Origin: UM-FILTER-37-12 sp964344965
Lineage (GTDB): Bacteria; Patescibacteriota; Patescibacteriia; Magasanikbacterales; UBA922
Direction: 5' to 3'
Assembly (NCBI GenBank): GCA_964344965.1
Contig: CAYFPJ010000001.1
Location: forward strand, 122,032-186,031
Length of the DNA stretch: 64,000 bases
This document shows, piece after piece, positions 15,924 through 22,793 of the stretch; position 1 is the stretch's first letter; each line of letters starts with the position of its first letter. The position numbers and the translations under genes were made by a program. The notes beneath the pieces are model-generated. The model was not told the DNA's origin. It worked only from the letters and a program-made list of their open reading frames with translations, and did no database searches.

Positions 15924-17447
15924 ATGGATAAAAAAGAAATTTTCAAAAAAATTTATCATGTTTCTGATGAGACGTATACGGACGTCTATGTTGTTGGTGG
16001 GTATGTGAGGGATGAGTTGCTTGGGGTTGAAAATAAGAAAGATATTGATTTTGTTGTAGCAGGAAGTGGCCTTAAGTTTGCTACCCAGCTTTTTACCAAT
16101 TTTGATGAAGAAGATACTAGGCTTGTCGAGTTTCCAGATTTTGATACTGCTCGGATCGTTTTTTTGGTTCCTCAAGAGAAAGATAAAAAAACAAAAGTAG
16201 TAATTGGTGGACAAGGTCTGGAAGAAGTGGAGATTGATCCATCCGATGAAATAAAAAAGAAGGTTTTGTTTGAAATAGAATTTGCTGGAGCAAGAACAGA
16301 GGAGTATAACGACAAATCTCGTAAGCCAAAAGTACAATCAACAACTCTTGAGGATGATTTGAGACGCCGTGATTTCACAGTTAATGCAATGGCTCAAAAA
16401 GTTGAAAAGAATGGCAAATTGGGAAAGATTGTGGATTTATTTGATGGTCAAAAAGATTTAAAAAATAAAATTCTCCGTACACCATTAGATCCAGACGAGA
16501 CTTTTGTCGATGACCCGCTTCGTATGCTCCGAGCAACTCGTTTTGCAGCTCAGCTCGAGTTTGCTATTGAGCCGAAGACCCTCCAGGCAATCAATGAAAA
16601 CAGAAAGAGACTGAAAATAGTTTCCAAAGAAAGAATTCAAGAAGAAATTATCAAATTATTCGCTTCTGTCCAGCCTTCAGTTGGTCTTTTTATTCTCTAT
16701 CAAACTAAGTTGATTGACGAATTCATGCCAGAAGTATCCAAGCTTGCTGGGGTGGAAGAAGTCAAAGGGTATAGTCATAAGGATAATCTGTCTCATACTT
16801 TTGCCGTGGTCGACAATATCGCTGAGAATTCAGACAAGCCATTACTTAGGTTCGCTGGTCTAATGCACGATATTGCCAAGCCAGATACTAAGAAATTTAC
16901 CAAGGGGAGAGGTTGGACCTTTGATATGCATGAGCATTTGGGTAAGAAAATGACCAGAGATATTTGTCGTCGACTGAAATTTAGCAAAAAAGACACAGAG
17001 TATCTGGCCAAGTTGGTCCGCTATCATCTCCAGCCGATTGCTCTTATGGACAGAGGAGTGACAGATAGTCCAGTTCGTCGTTTAGTCATTGATGTTGGAG
17101 AGGATTTGGATGATTTGCTTGTCCTTTGTCGGGCTGATATTACCACTGGTAATCAAAAGAAAAAGGCCAGGAGATTAAAAAATTATGATATTCTAGAAAA
17201 GCGAATTGTCGAGCTGATAGAGAAAGACAAGCTCAAATCATTCCAATCCCCAGTACGCGGAGAAGAAATTATGGAGCTCACAGGTCTCAAGGCTGGTCCG
17301 ACTGTGGGGAAAATAAAAAAACGCATTGAAAATGCTATTCTTGATGGTGAGATTGGTAATGATTATGAGGAGGCGAAGAATTTTTTGGAAAGCATTCGAG
17401 AGGAGTATGTGAGTGAGGCGGAGGAGTGGGAGAGGGGTAGTGGTTAG
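15924..17447 (+). CDS. cca: CCA-adding enzyme / poly(A) polymerase-like nucleotidyltransferase
   Basis: 507 residues from the ATG at 15924; an earlier in-frame start would only translate the palindromic repeat. Class II nucleotidyltransferase: GGYVRD (residues 25-30), the DxD pair DID (40-42), and RRDFTVNAMA. The RNA-binding segment is DPLRMLRATRFAAQLEF, and an HD domain follows (LMHDIAKP, with HLGKKM and a later RYHLQP). It repairs or adds the CCA end of tRNAs, relevant here because tRNA-Tyr lacks a fully encoded CCA. About 80 residues between the NTase motifs (near 65-145) are longer than usual and lysine-rich. PcnB-type poly(A) polymerase is the alternative. Confidence 0.88.
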   Translation: MDKKEIFKKIYHVSDETYTDVYVVGGYVRDELLGVENKKDIDFVVAGSGLKFATQLFTNFDEEDTRLVEFPDFDTARIVFLVPQEKDKKTKVVIGGQGLEEVEIDPSDEIKKKVLFEIEFAGARTEEYNDKSRKPKVQSTTLEDDLRRRDFTVNAMAQKVEKNGKLGKIVDLFDGQKDLKNKILRTPLDPDETFVDDPLRMLRATRFAAQLEFAIEPKTLQAINENRKRLKIVSKERIQEEIIKLFASVQPSVGLFILYQTKLIDEFMPEVSKLAGVEEVKGYSHKDNLSHTFAVVDNIAENSDKPLLRFAGLMHDIAKPDTKKFTKGRGWTFDMHEHLGKKMTRDICRRLKFSKKDTEYLAKLVRYHLQPIALMDRGVTDSPVRRLVIDVGEDLDDLLVLCRADITTGNQKKKARRLKNYDILEKRIVELIEKDKLKSFQSPVRGEEIMELTGLKAGPTVGKIKKRIENAILDGEIGNDYEEAKNFLESIREEYVSEAEEWERGSG

Positions 17448-17485
17448 ACCAAAGTTTATCTTGAACTATAGAAAACTACAACTTT

Positions 17486-17583
17486 CGTCATTGCGAGGAG
17501 CGACGAAGGAGCGATCTATCTCATTGTTTTCTCTACTACCACTGAGATTGCCACGTCGTTCTTTCAGACTCCTCGCAATGACG
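17486..17583. repeat. GTCATTGCGAGGAG palindromic repeat, copy 2
   Basis: CGTCATTGCGAGGAG at the left and CTCCTCGCAATGACG at the right, with GAGATTGCCACGTCGTTCTT shared with copy 1. One arm is shortened compared with copy 1. Confidence 0.88.
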
Positions 17584-17595
17584 AATTAATTTTGA

Positions 17596-17628
17596 AAATA
17601 AAAAAGCGCTGTGAATGCAGCGTTTTTG
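17596..17628 (-). terminator. Terminator, probably of the tRNA-fMet / tRNA-Thr transcript
   Basis: Read on the minus strand: AAAAACGCTG, loop, CAGCGCTTTTTT. It also has a T-tract on the plus strand, so it could serve both directions. Confidence 0.7.
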
Positions 17629-17644
17629 TTTTTGTGTTGTGTGG

Positions 17645-17757
17645 ACCGGCCCGGTTCGCACACTCTCTTCCGGAAGGATAGGTACTCCTTCGAGGGCGCC
17701 CCTCCCCCTTGGGAGAACCTGGGTTTGAGAGTGGCGAACCGGTCCGGTCTGGTTACC
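17645..17757. repeat. GC-rich 113-bp inverted repeat downstream of the tRNAs
   Basis: ACCGGCCCGGTTCGCACACTCTC (arm from 17645, imperfect) pairs with GAGAGTGGCGAACCGGTCCGGT (to 17757). The interior (TTCCGGAAGGATAGGTACTCC and a CCCCTCCCCC run) is also GC-rich, in contrast to surrounding DNA. It lies inside the presumed tRNA transcript on the minus strand. It may be an RNA gene or an inserted element; no known RNA motif is recognised. Confidence 0.6.
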
Positions 17758-17781
17758 GGAGGCGGGGTCATATCTATGCTA

Positions 17782-17855
17782 TGTGTGCGACAGGATTCGA
17801 ACCTGCGACCTCCCTCATACCAAGAGGGCGCTCTATCCGCTAGAGCTACGCACAC
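17782..17855 (-). tRNA. tRNA-Thr (anticodon GGT)
   Basis: Minus strand: acceptor GTGTGCG / CGCACAC, D arm GCTCTAGCGGATAGAGC, anticodon stem CCCTC / GAGGG with loop TTGGTAT (anticodon GGT, bases 17819-17821), T arm GCAGG-TTCGAAT-CCTGT, discriminator A, no encoded CCA. GAGGCGGGGTCAT (17759-17771) and ATGACCCCGCCTC (17863-17875) flank it as inverted arms, a likely processing stem. Confidence 0.95.
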
Positions 17856-17886
17856 AAACATGATGACCCCGCCTCAACGGCGAGTA

Positions 17887-17993
17887 TTGCGGGGGCAGGA
17901 GTCGAACCTGCGAGCCCTTGGAGAGTCTCGGTTTTGAATCTCCAAGGCACCGGGTCATGAACCCGGCGGCCAAACCAGCTGGCGTTCCCCGCG
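17887..17993 (-). tRNA. Initiator tRNA-fMet (CAT) with a 32-nt extra hairpin
   Basis: Minus strand. Initiator marks: C1 opposite A72 (CGCGGGG / CCCCGCA), three G-C pairs closing the anticodon loop (CCGGG-TTCATGA-CCCGG), and G11-C24 in the D stem. The T arm is GCAGG-TTCGACT-CCTGC. The variable region is not the usual 5 nt. It holds a 9-bp hairpin CCTTGGAGA / TCTCCAAGG with a 14-nt loop, making the gene 107 nt. Position 8 is A rather than the near-universal U. CCA is not encoded. Confidence 0.88.
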
Positions 17994-18006
17994 ACAACTG
18001 GCTTTT

Positions 18007-18035
18007 ACCCTAGCGATATCTCTCATTTTTGTCAA
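18007..18035 (-). promoter_or_regulatory. Promoter of the tRNA-fMet transcript
   Basis: Minus strand TTGACA (18030-18035), a 17-bp spacer and TAGGGT (18007-18012). Its -35 box overlaps the -35 box of the divergent yidC promoter. Confidence 0.7.
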
Positions 18036-18057
18036 GTATAATTTGTGGAAGTATAAT
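18029..18057 (+). promoter_or_regulatory. yidC promoter
   Basis: TTGTCA (18029-18034), a 17-bp spacer and a perfect TATAAT (18052-18057). The two divergent promoters share the bases around 18030-18034, so the tRNA and yidC transcripts probably compete for polymerase. Confidence 0.8.
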
Positions 18058-18096
18058 GTTGTAGTCAAAAACAAAAGAATGTATAATAGGTGGTAT

Positions 18097-18798
18097 ATGA
18101 TTATTGAATTTTGGAATACATTTCTCTACGAACCCCTGTTCAACTTCTTGATCTGGATGTACAACAATTGGACAGACGCCAATATGGGTTGGGCGATAAT
18201 TGCCTTGACCGTTTCTTTGCGTTTGGTCTTATTACCTCTTACCATCATTACGGAACGTAATCAGGCCAAAAATGATGGTCTAGAGGACGAAATCAAGCGA
18301 GTGGCGAAGGACTATCACTATGACCCAGTACTTCAGAAAGAAGAAATACGTCGCAAATTGAAACAGCGCAAAGTAAAGCCATGGGCCAAGGCTATCAATC
18401 TTGGCATCCAAGGTCTGGTCTTACTTTTGCTTTACCAAGTGTTTGTGAATGGGATTACTGGAGAGCGGATGATCAAGACCCTCTATTCTTCTGTAGATTT
18501 TCCTGGTGTGATCAATACTATGTTCTTTGGTCTTGATCTTAGTGAACCTTATGGATTATTCCTATCTGGAGCAGTGGGAATCTGGCTCATGCTTGAGATT
18601 TATATGGGTTTCAAAGGTCACCGCAAGTCTTTATCCCGAGCTGATTTGTTTTATTTCCTCCTTCTCCCTCTGTCAGTCTTCTTGCTACTCTGGGTGTTGC
18701 CCATGGTCAAAGCTCTTTTCATCCTCACTTCATTAGCATTCTCACTAGTCGCTCACTGGCTGATGAAACCGTTTTTTAAGAAAAAGAAAAAGGCTTAG
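18097..18798 (+). CDS. yidC: YidC/Oxa1-type membrane protein insertase
   Basis: 233 residues from ATG 18097, which has AGGTGG just upstream; the GTG/ATG options further up sit on the promoter. The short form without the large periplasmic P1 domain, as in Gram-positives and CPR. Five hydrophobic segments: the first containing LYEPLFNFLIWMYN, the second MGWAIIALTVSLRLVLLPLT (with the family Arg in the groove), then LGIQGLVLLLLYQVFV and two near the C-terminus. A basic tail FKKKKKA could contact ribosomes. It inserts membrane proteins, alone or with SecYEG. Confidence 0.9.
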   Translation: MIIEFWNTFLYEPLFNFLIWMYNNWTDANMGWAIIALTVSLRLVLLPLTIITERNQAKNDGLEDEIKRVAKDYHYDPVLQKEEIRRKLKQRKVKPWAKAINLGIQGLVLLLLYQVFVNGITGERMIKTLYSSVDFPGVINTMFFGLDLSEPYGLFLSGAVGIWLMLEIYMGFKGHRKSLSRADLFYFLLLPLSVFLLLWVLPMVKALFILTSLAFSLVAHWLMKPFFKKKKKA

Positions 18799-18869
18799 CT
18801 AAGGCATTTTAACGCTCTCTTTGTTTACATTTGATTGATTTTGTGATAATCTATTGTAGATTTGGGTTA

Positions 18870-18950
18870 TACAACTAACAACTAACAACTAACAATTTTT
18901 TTAGATAATGTGATGTGAATTGTTAATTGTTAATTGTTAATTTGTAATTT
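18870..18950. repeat. ACAACTAACAACTAAC / GTTAATTGTTAATT inverted repeat
   Basis: Tandem ACAACTA units (18871-18896) face tandem TTGTTAA units (18918-18942), a low-complexity hairpin related to that at 11472-11540. Confidence 0.6.
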
Positions 18951-19009
18951 CAGATTTTGTAGCTCAGCTTTTTTGTTTTGAGCACAGTCTCTATATTCAT
19001 TGACTAGGT

Positions 19010-19600
19010 ATGTCCCAATCTCTCGACAAACTGATGTATTCCTTTGTGATGGAAGATGTTCTCAAGGGATTTTTTATTTACGTGCCACCAGGATATGTTG
19101 CTTGTGTCTATGATCTTGGTAGGGGAGTACTCAAAAAAGTTTTGACTCCAGGTCTTCACTTCAAAATTCCGTTTTGGCAAAAGGCCAAGCTTTTCAACAC
19201 TCAAACTCTCGAATACAGCATCTCTCGTAATTTCAATCCAGAAAATGAAAAAGCAATGGGAGATATCCCAACAGCAGCGGTGACAGAAGATGGGAAGAGG
19301 ATTGGAGTGGAAGGGACTATCTTGCTTCGTTTAGACATTCATCAGATCCCAGCTATTTGGCAGACCATTGGTGAGGATTTTGTAGCGAAGATTATCCGTC
19401 CCACTGTCAGAAGTAGGATTAGGATGGTTGCCAGTCGATTTGAATTTCAGGATCTGGTCGGAGCGAAGCGAGATACTGTAGAGACAGAGCTCAAGAATGA
19501 ATTAGAGCGCATATTCTATTCTCGTGGTATTTATGTCGAGAATGTCCTTCTTAGTGAGATTGCTAATGTGCAGGAGTATAAGCGGACTGCGGAAGAATGA
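19010..19600 (+). CDS. Short SPFH / band 7 (prohibitin-like) protein
   Basis: 196 residues. The N-terminal part, FFIYVPPGYVACVYDLGRGVLKKVLTPGLHFKIPF, is the hallmark of the SPFH domain (shown here in full only as motif pieces: VPPGYVACVYDLGRG and LTPGLHFKIPF). The central VTEDGKRIGVEGTILLRLD and the end VENVLLSEIANVQEYKRTAEE also fit. Prohibitin-like proteins scaffold membrane microdomains or control membrane proteases. The usual C-terminal coiled coil is missing and there is no clear N-terminal membrane helix, so it looks truncated to the bare domain. Confidence 0.8.
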   Translation: MSQSLDKLMYSFVMEDVLKGFFIYVPPGYVACVYDLGRGVLKKVLTPGLHFKIPFWQKAKLFNTQTLEYSISRNFNPENEKAMGDIPTAAVTEDGKRIGVEGTILLRLDIHQIPAIWQTIGEDFVAKIIRPTVRSRIRMVASRFEFQDLVGAKRDTVETELKNELERIFYSRGIYVENVLLSEIANVQEYKRTAEE

Positions 19601-19644
19601 TGATACTAATGACACGAATATTGAGTTGGAATAACACGAATTTT

Positions 19645-19668
19645 ACCACCCAAGCTGGGTGGTTTTTT
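19645..19668 (+). terminator. Terminator after the band-7 gene
   Basis: ACCACCCAAGCTGGGTGGTTTTTT: a 7-bp GC-rich stem with a U-tract. Confidence 0.92.
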
Positions 19669-19768
19669 GATACTACGGATTACGGATAATACGGATTTAC
19701 GGATAGAAGACTGGTTGCCTTTTTTAAAAAATGGTTTAGAGTGTATACGCACTGAAGGGAGGTGCAAG

Positions 19769-20059
19769 ATGGCAGGATTCTGGGCGTCTGTGGCGGTGGC
19801 GACTGTGGTCGTTGTCGTCGTAAAGACGATCCTCTGGGTCCGAGAGGACCGCTTGCAGAAGAGGATCCTTGCGTTTCTTGAGACCGAGGAAGGGCAACTT
19901 TCCGACCTGGCAGAGATCACATCCGAGGTTATCCCGGCCGGGAAGAAGATGTACCGGGATCAGGTTCGAGTTGAGGAGTCCTTGAACACACTCCTCGACA
20001 AGAAAAAGATTTGGTACAATTGCGACTACGGGTACTCCGTCGTTAAGAAGGAGGACTGA
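19769..20059 (+). CDS. Small GC-rich gene: TM helix plus winged-helix-like domain
   Basis: 96 residues, ATG at 19769 preceded by a strong GGGAGGTG. Residues 3-22 (GFWASVAVATVVVVVVKTIL) form a single membrane helix. The soluble part (LQKRILAFLETEEGQLSDLAE, then VEESLNTLLDKKKIWYNCDYGYSV) resembles a small winged-helix fold, helix-helix-strand with a short wing; this is a fold guess from pattern only. Base composition is strikingly GC-rich with C/G at third codon positions, unlike every neighbour, which suggests recent transfer. No known family recognised. Confidence 0.65.
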   Translation: MAGFWASVAVATVVVVVVKTILWVREDRLQKRILAFLETEEGQLSDLAEITSEVIPAGKKMYRDQVRVEESLNTLLDKKKIWYNCDYGYSVVKKED

Positions 20060-20337
20060 CATGCCCTGTCAACCCAACCTACGAATTTGCGGTTTCTCTC
20101 GTGGGTTGGCTGAGGAGGGGTCAGCATGGCATTTTCTCGACCGATTTGGTCAGAGGAAACTGTAAATGCTTATCCGGGCCGTGGTCTGGAGGGGGTGTCG
20201 CGGCTCGGTCGAAGAACATTGGTTTTAGCCACTCTTTGCCACTTTTTGAAGTGGTTTTTGTATATTTTCTCATCGTAGGTAGAAAGTGCCTGCACTACGT
20301 AGCCCGACCGTAGGGGGGCGAAGCAGTGTGGATAAGT
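20060..20337. other. GC-rich non-coding stretch, possible structured RNA
   Basis: No convincing gene. The composition remains GC-rich, like the small gene before it. Inverted pairs: CCAACCTACGA / TCGTGGGTTGG (about 20076-20109) and CGACCGA (20138-20144) / TCGGTCG. A weak terminator-like hairpin CCACTT / AAGTGG with TTTTTG lies near 20250-20270. It appears to belong to the same transferred island as 19769-20059 and may hold that gene's 3' UTR or a separate RNA. Confidence 0.4.
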
Positions 20338-20338
20338 A

Positions 20339-20368
20339 TTGACACCTTATTTGAAAGTATGATATTAT
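20339..20368 (+). promoter_or_regulatory. Promoter of the hrcA heat-shock cluster
   Basis: TTGACA (20339-20344), an 18-bp spacer and TATTAT (20363-20368). The start would be near 20375, leaving a leader of under 20 nt with no clear Shine-Dalgarno sequence. Confidence 0.75.
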
Positions 20369-20391
20369 CACTCACAGTATTAGAGTGATAA
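20365..20391. promoter_or_regulatory. CIRCE-like HrcA operator
   Basis: TTATCACTC-N9-GAGTGATAA, a perfect dyad ending just before the hrcA ATG at 20393. It keeps the 9-bp arms and 9-bp spacer of the CIRCE consensus TTAGCACTC-N9-GAGTGCTAA, with one symmetric change per arm (AG to AT at arm positions 3-4). It overlaps the -10 box, so bound HrcA would block its own promoter. Confidence 0.88.
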
Positions 20392-20392
20392 T

Positions 20393-21073
20393 ATGCTAAG
20401 TCCTCGCAGAGAAAAACTTCTTCGATTGGTAATTGAGAATTATATAGACACTGCAGAGCCAGTAGGCTCTAGTTTTTTGGCCCAAAAAGGAGGCTTGAAA
20501 GTTAGTGGTGCCACGATCAGGAATGAGATGCGTGTTCTCGAAGAATTAGGATATCTTACCCATCCTCATACTTCTTCTGGACGTATTCCGACTGAGATTG
20601 GGTATCAATATTATGTAGAGAACATCATGGAAGTGCCTTCTGTAGACAAAGATATGATTAGAAAGGTAGAGACTGTAGTAAAGGAAGAGTCAGATATGCG
20701 CACCCAAGTAAAGCAAGTAGCCAAGTTTACTGCCGAGCATTTGCAAAATTCTATTATCGTAGCTTTTGGTCCTCACTCTGTTTATTACACTGGCATTTCA
20801 TATTTGTTTGCCCAGCCAGAATTTCGAGATTCAGCCTATACTGTCAATATTTCAAAAATTTTTGACCACTGTGAAGACAATTTGGAAGCTATGTATGACC
20901 TCATATCTGAAGGGAAAACAGAAGTACTAATAGGGCAAAAAAATCCTTTTGGCAAATCATGTGGACTGGTGGGGACTAGAGTAGGAGATACATTGTTTAC
21001 AGTCCTAGCACCGCTTCGTATGAATTATGCCAAAGCAGTCGGACTTCTTACTTATATAAATTCTGCAAAATAA
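20393..21073 (+). CDS. hrcA: Heat-inducible transcription repressor HrcA, short form
   Basis: 226 residues against about 340 in most bacteria. The N-terminal winged helix is intact (REKLLRLVIENYIDTAEPVG, then SGATIRNEMRVLEELGYL and HTSSGRIPTEIGYQYYV), and the GAF-like C-terminal part is partly present (FGPHSVYYTGISYLF). The inserted dimerisation domain between them is absent. HrcA binds CIRCE and represses chaperone genes; a CIRCE-like site covers its own start. It is followed after one base by the Nudix-grpE gene, so the two are cotranscribed. Confidence 0.9.
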   Translation: MLSPRREKLLRLVIENYIDTAEPVGSSFLAQKGGLKVSGATIRNEMRVLEELGYLTHPHTSSGRIPTEIGYQYYVENIMEVPSVDKDMIRKVETVVKEESDMRTQVKQVAKFTAEHLQNSIIVAFGPHSVYYTGISYLFAQPEFRDSAYTVNISKIFDHCEDNLEAMYDLISEGKTEVLIGQKNPFGKSCGLVGTRVGDTLFTVLAPLRMNYAKAVGLLTYINSAK

Positions 21074-21074
21074 C

Positions 21075-21974
21075 ATGACAAATGATATAGATAACAAAAC
21101 ACAAAAAAAGACACGGGATATTTCAATAGTTACAGGAGTTTTTGTTGAAAATGAAGATAATGAAGTATTGTTTGTAAAAATGCCAAAATGGGGAGACAGA
21201 TGGGGTATTCCGGGAGGGCATCTTGATAGAGGTGAGGCACTAGAAAAGGCTGCACTCCGTGAATTGAAAGAAGAGACAGGAGTTGATGCAGACAAGGCTG
21301 AATATATTGGATACACAGAGATGGCAGAGCCAAAAGATTTCCACAAAAGCAAACATTTTATTAGCTTTCAATTTAAAGTAAAAGTAAAAGGTAGACCGAA
21401 GCTTAAATTAGAAAAGAGAGAATTGACTGATCATCGGTGGATGACACTAGAAGATGCCCGAAAGCAAGATGATCTAAATTCCATCATGGTGAAGACTTTG
21501 GAGATGATGTCAGATCAGGTGAAAGAAGAAAACATTGATTATAAAGATAAATGGCTTCGTGCTCAAGCAGACTATTCCAATCTACAAAAAGAAATTTCTG
21601 AAAAAAGAAGCCAATGGGCAGAGATGAGTGAGTGGCAGATTCTCGAAGAGTTTATCCCAGTCTATGATAATTTCAAAAAAGCATTTGACAATGATCAGCG
21701 AGCAATGATCAACGATCAGAAGCTACAGAATTGGGTTATCGGGGTAGAATATATTAAAAAACAATTTTCGGACGTACTTGCAAGTCATGGTGTTGAAGAG
21801 ATAGAAACAATCGGGGAAACATTTGATCCAAATTTTCATGAGTGCATGAGTGAAGAAAGTTCAGATGAGCATGAAGACGGAGCGATCATTCGGGAAGTAA
21901 GTTCTGGGTATAAGAAAGGGGGGCGGGTATTGAAAGTTGCGGGTGTGGTTCTCAATAAAAAAAATAAAGAATAG
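21075..21974 (+). CDS. grpE: Nudix hydrolase - GrpE fusion protein
   Basis: 299 residues in one frame. Residues 15-145 are a Nudix domain: the box GGHLDRGEALEKAALRELKE plus ETGV (47-70) matches Gx5Ex7REUxEExGU in full. Residues about 150-299 are GrpE: a helical start, LRAQADYSNLQKE, PVYDNFKKAF, GVEYIKKQFSDVLASHGV, GETFDPNFHECM and GYKKGGRVLKVAGVVL. GrpE is the nucleotide exchange factor of DnaK; Nudix enzymes cleave nucleoside diphosphate derivatives. There is no stop or frame change at the joint. Residues 204-216 look like a small insertion (NDQRAMINDQ) built from GATCAACGATCA words. It lies between hrcA and hsp20/dnaK, so the GrpE part is surely active in the chaperone cycle. Confidence 0.93.
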   Translation: MTNDIDNKTQKKTRDISIVTGVFVENEDNEVLFVKMPKWGDRWGIPGGHLDRGEALEKAALRELKEETGVDADKAEYIGYTEMAEPKDFHKSKHFISFQFKVKVKGRPKLKLEKRELTDHRWMTLEDARKQDDLNSIMVKTLEMMSDQVKEENIDYKDKWLRAQADYSNLQKEISEKRSQWAEMSEWQILEEFIPVYDNFKKAFDNDQRAMINDQKLQNWVIGVEYIKKQFSDVLASHGVEEIETIGETFDPNFHECMSEESSDEHEDGAIIREVSSGYKKGGRVLKVAGVVLNKKNKE

Positions 21975-22103
21975 AACCATCCTGAACGATGGCGAAGGAT
22001 TTCGTGAATTCCCTGATATCTCTTGGCTCCCTTCGGTCGCTCGAGATGGCGTACCAAATTCTACATTCTATATTCATAATTCTTAATTCTTAATTCCAAA
22101 CAT

Positions 22104-22562
22104 ATGTCATTAATACGTTGGTCACCAAATTGGGACCCATTTCGAGAGATGGAAGAGATGATGAATCGTCTTCCTGCTCTCTCTGGTTCTTCCTTGCCAT
22201 CAAAAGGATTTGTGCCCGCTATGGATGTCTATGAGACAAAAGACTCTGTAGTCGCAGAAACTACACTTCCTGGAGTGCGTCCAGAGGATGTCGAAGTAAG
22301 TGTCGAGGATGGGATGATCACTATCCAAGGTGAAACAAACAAAGAGCGAGAAGTGGAAGAGAAAAATTATTATCGCAAAGAAGTTCGTTCTGGATCATTC
22401 TTTCGTCAAGTACCTCTGCCAGTTGCTGTTCTAGAAGAAAAAGTGACAGCAGAGTTTGATGGTGGTGTGCTAAGGGTCACTTGTCCAAAGGTTGGAAAAA
22501 AGAAAGAAGTGAAAAAGATTAAGATTGCGGTGAAGAAAAAAAAAGAAGTAACTAGTAATTAG
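22104..22562 (+). CDS. Hsp20 / alpha-crystallin small heat-shock protein
   Basis: 152 residues. The alpha-crystallin domain occupies about residues 38-140: FVPAMDVYETKDSVVAETTLPGV, DVEVSVEDGMITIQGE, and the conserved GVLRVTCPK strand. The N-terminus SLIRWSPNWDPFREMEEM is the typical amphipathic arm. It holds unfolded proteins for refolding by DnaK-DnaJ-GrpE, whose genes surround it. It ends in a lysine-rich tail and lacks a clear IxI motif. Confidence 0.95.
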   Translation: MSLIRWSPNWDPFREMEEMMNRLPALSGSSLPSKGFVPAMDVYETKDSVVAETTLPGVRPEDVEVSVEDGMITIQGETNKEREVEEKNYYRKEVRSGSFFRQVPLPVAVLEEKVTAEFDGGVLRVTCPKVGKKKEVKKIKIAVKKKKEVTSN

Positions 22563-22577
22563 TAACTTGTAACCAGA

Positions 22578-22660
22578 GAATAGAACACGGATTAAACGGA
22601 TCGAACAGATAAAAACAGATCAGTTCAGATCAGTTTAATCCGTTAGATCTGTGTTCTATA
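22578..22660. repeat. Palindromic repeat, AATAGAACACGG family, copy B
   Basis: GAATAGAACACGGATTAAACGG at the left faces CCGTTAGATCTGTGTTCTATA at the right. It lies between hsp20 and the duplicated dnaK start. Confidence 0.8.
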
Positions 22661-22664
22661 ATTT

Positions 22665-22793
22665 TATAACTAACTAAAAATATGCCAAAAATATTAGGAA
22701 TCTTCCTACGCTCTCCGCTGCGCTCCGAGCTTCGGAAGGACAAGTCGACTTTAATTATAACTAACTAAAAAATATGCCAAAAATATTAGGAAT
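22665..22793 (+). repeat. Duplicated dnaK start flanking a palindrome
   Basis: The leader and first seven codons of dnaK occur twice: TATAACTAACTAAAAA plus TATGCCAAAAATATTAGGAAT at about 22665-22701, and again at 22756-22793, differing by one A. Between them is a 51-bp insert containing the palindrome TTCCTACGCT...AGCTTCGGAA. The upstream ATG (22682) opens a 28-codon mini-frame that runs through the palindrome and ends at TAA in front of the real dnaK start. Confidence 0.88.

Noticed and set aside
17611..17937. Open frame of 108 codons across the tRNA region
   Set aside because: It runs through two tRNA genes on the other strand and a GC-rich palindrome.
20101..20313. 70-codon GTG-started frame in the GC-rich island
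   Set aside because: No ribosome binding site, no recognisable residue pattern, and it overlaps inverted repeats.
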